The notes under the pieces: generated by a model
The model's database searches: none
What the model was told of the DNA's origin: nothing
The model's input: only the letters and a program-made list of their open reading frames with translations
Source: Thermoproteota archaeon
GTDB lineage: Archaea > Thermoproteota > Methanomethylicia > Methanomethylicales > JAGHCH01
Direction: 5' to 3'
Assembly (NCBI GenBank): GCA_021160575.1
Contig: JAGHCH010000005.1
Coordinates: forward strand, 1 to 34,985
DNA: 34,985 bases
Part shown: positions 33,747 to 34,985 of the stretch, in pieces
Position numbering within the stretch: the stretch's first letter is position 1
Layout: each line of letters opens with the position of its first letter
Made by a program: the position numbers and the translations under genes

Positions 33747-34187
33747 CTACTCGACTTTGATGGAGTGTTTACGGACTGCTTCAAGCTTGGGAAGCTTGAC
33801 TTCGAGAACTCCGTTCCTGAAGGTAGCTTTAGCTTTGGAGGGATCTACTTCCGCGGGGAGGCTTACTTTTGTGTAGAAGCCAGTGTAGCGCCTCTCCAGC
33901 TGATAGGGGCGTTCAGCCTCCTCTCGCCGAGTTTCAGCTTTGATCTCTAGAGTCTTGTTGTAGAGGCTTAGCTGAATATCCTCTTTGTTCACTCCGGGAA
34001 GCTCGGCCACAACGACTACTTCATTATCGGTTTCATACACATCAACGAGGGGTTCGCGATACTCTGGCGCTAGAGTTGCCCGTGTTCTCCGCGGAGGGGC
34101 CCATAGAGGGGTTCTCAGGATATCACTAAGTAAACGATCTAGCTCTCGCTGAATTCTCCTTATTTCATCGAAGACGTCGCGGTGCAT
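33747..34187 (-). CDS. Hsp20/alpha-crystallin small heat-shock protein
   Basis: PLVDVYETDNEVVVVAELPGVNKEDIQLSLYNKTLEIKAE...FYTKVSLPAEVDPSKAKATFRNGVLEVKLPK. Confidence 0.94.
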   Translation of the reverse strand: MHRDVFDEIRRIQRELDRLLSDILRTPLWAPPRRTRATLAPEYREPLVDVYETDNEVVVVAELPGVNKEDIQLSLYNKTLEIKAETRREEAERPYQLERRYTGFYTKVSLPAEVDPSKAKATFRNGVLEVKLPKLEAVRKHSIKVE

Positions 34188-34212
34188 GGCAGATCCCCAA
34201 TATTTCTAGCTA

Positions 34213-34220
34213 AAATATAT
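34213..34220 (-). promoter_or_regulatory. Candidate TATA box (ATATATTT on minus strand) for hsp20
   Basis: Centre about 30 bp upstream of the hsp20 ATG, consistent with a leaderless/short-leader transcript. Confidence 0.4.
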
Positions 34221-34293
34221 TTGACTACGAAACATATAATAGCGAGCAAACTATTAAAACTTTCCCTAAACTGGAGGGTAGGTGGGGATATGT

Positions 34294-34985
34294 ATGGCTA
34301 AGAAGGAGCTGATGCTCAGAGTTGCTGAGGCTAAGCAGCGTGACGTAGGCAGGAGCATCGCCCGCATAGATAGGAGTGCGATGAGTGCCTTGGGCGTGAG
34401 TATAGGGGAGTACATCGAGATTAGAGGGAAGAAGGGCACTGTAGCTGTTGTTTGGCCTCCTTACCCTGAGGATGAAGGAAAGGACATCATCAGAATTGAC
34501 GGCATCATTAGGCAGAATGCTGGAACCTCCGTGGGAGAGACCGTTGTTGTCTCTAAAGCTGATGTAAAGCCCGCCACCCGCGTGGTTTTTGCTCCGACTG
34601 AGGCTGTGAGGTTCGGCGCTGATTTCAGCGAGTATGTGAAGAGGCAGCTATTGGGGAAGCCCATCACTAGAGGGGACAGCATTCAAGTGCCTATTCTCGG
34701 CGTTGCTTTGAGATTTGTAGCGGTTGCAACTCAACCTTCGCCGCAGGTTTACATCACCGAGGACACCGAGATCATGGTGAGGGAGGAGCCAGCGAAGGTT
34801 GAGGAAATTGCAGTGCCTAGGGTTACCTACGAGGATATCGGCGACTTGGAGGAGGCTAAGCAGAAGATTAGAGAGATGGTAGAGCTTCCATTGAAGCACC
34901 CGGAGCTGTTCAGGAGGCTGGGAATCGAGCCTCCTCGAGGAGTGCTCCTCTATGGCCCGCCGGGCTGTGGTAAGACTTTGCTTGC
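34294..34985 (+). CDS. Cdc48/VCP-type AAA+ ATPase, N-terminal part, truncated by window edge
   Basis: [43 protein letters not shown]...[54 protein letters not shown]; not in ORF track (open at edge). Confidence 0.95.
   Translation, partial: MAKKELMLRVAEAKQRDVGRSIARIDRSAMSALGVSIGEYIEIRGKKGTVAVVWPPYPEDEGKDIIRIDGIIRQNAGTSVGETVVVSKADVKPATRVVFAPTEAVRFGADFSEYVKRQLLGKPITRGDSIQVPILGVALRFVAVATQPSPQVYITEDTEIMVREEPAKVEEIAVPRVTYEDIGDLEEAKQKIREMVELPLKHPELFRRLGIEPPRGVLLYGPPGCGKTLL

Noticed and set aside
1-34985. CRISPR arrays, IS elements, prophage or defence genes
   Set aside because: No regularly spaced direct repeats, transposase, integrase, cas, toxin-antitoxin or restriction genes could be recognised.

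Overview
34,985-bp window of a gene-dense, probably thermophilic archaeal (TACK-like, inferred) chromosome: about 38 CDSs, one tRNA-Cys(GCA), no CRISPR, IS or phage genes seen. Recognisable content: GGPP synthase (cut by left edge) with a CPBP/CAAX-type protease; 4xCBS protein; JAMM/MPN peptidase + Mrp/NBP35 ATPase; UspA; HIT; adenosine-specific kinase; tRNA-Cys + Sep-tRNA:Cys-tRNA synthase (SepCysS); glutamine synthetase; TrpRS; ATP-dependent DNA ligase; stand-alone Lrp/AsnC (RAM) domain; UbiX + LpdD-like prFMN chaperone candidate; AMP phosphorylase; DUF92; NCS1 nucleobase permease; TenA; ribose-1,5-bisphosphate isomerase; PRPP synthetase; Fe-ADH; uridine-phosphorylase-like PNP; PfkB kinase; ADP-forming acyl-CoA synthetase beta; IorAB; PhoU-like DUF47 + PiT; GatCAB; Hsp20; Cdc48 (cut by right edge). 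Main second-look items: (1) a tRNA-Cys/SepCysS locus with an 8-Cys ORFan upstream, implying RNA-dependent cysteine synthesis; (2) most of the non-carboxylating part of the archaeal pentose-bisphosphate (nucleoside-to-RuBP) pathway spread over the window; (3) a UbiX/LpdD-like pair overlapping tail-to-tail by 83 bp; (4) all seven convergent gene pairs overlap at their 3' ends, three of them sharing one 4-bp palindrome (CTAG/TTAA) as both stop codons; (5) a perfect 7-3-7 inverted repeat upstream of the NCS1 permease TATA. Assignments are from motif recognition only; no database search was run.
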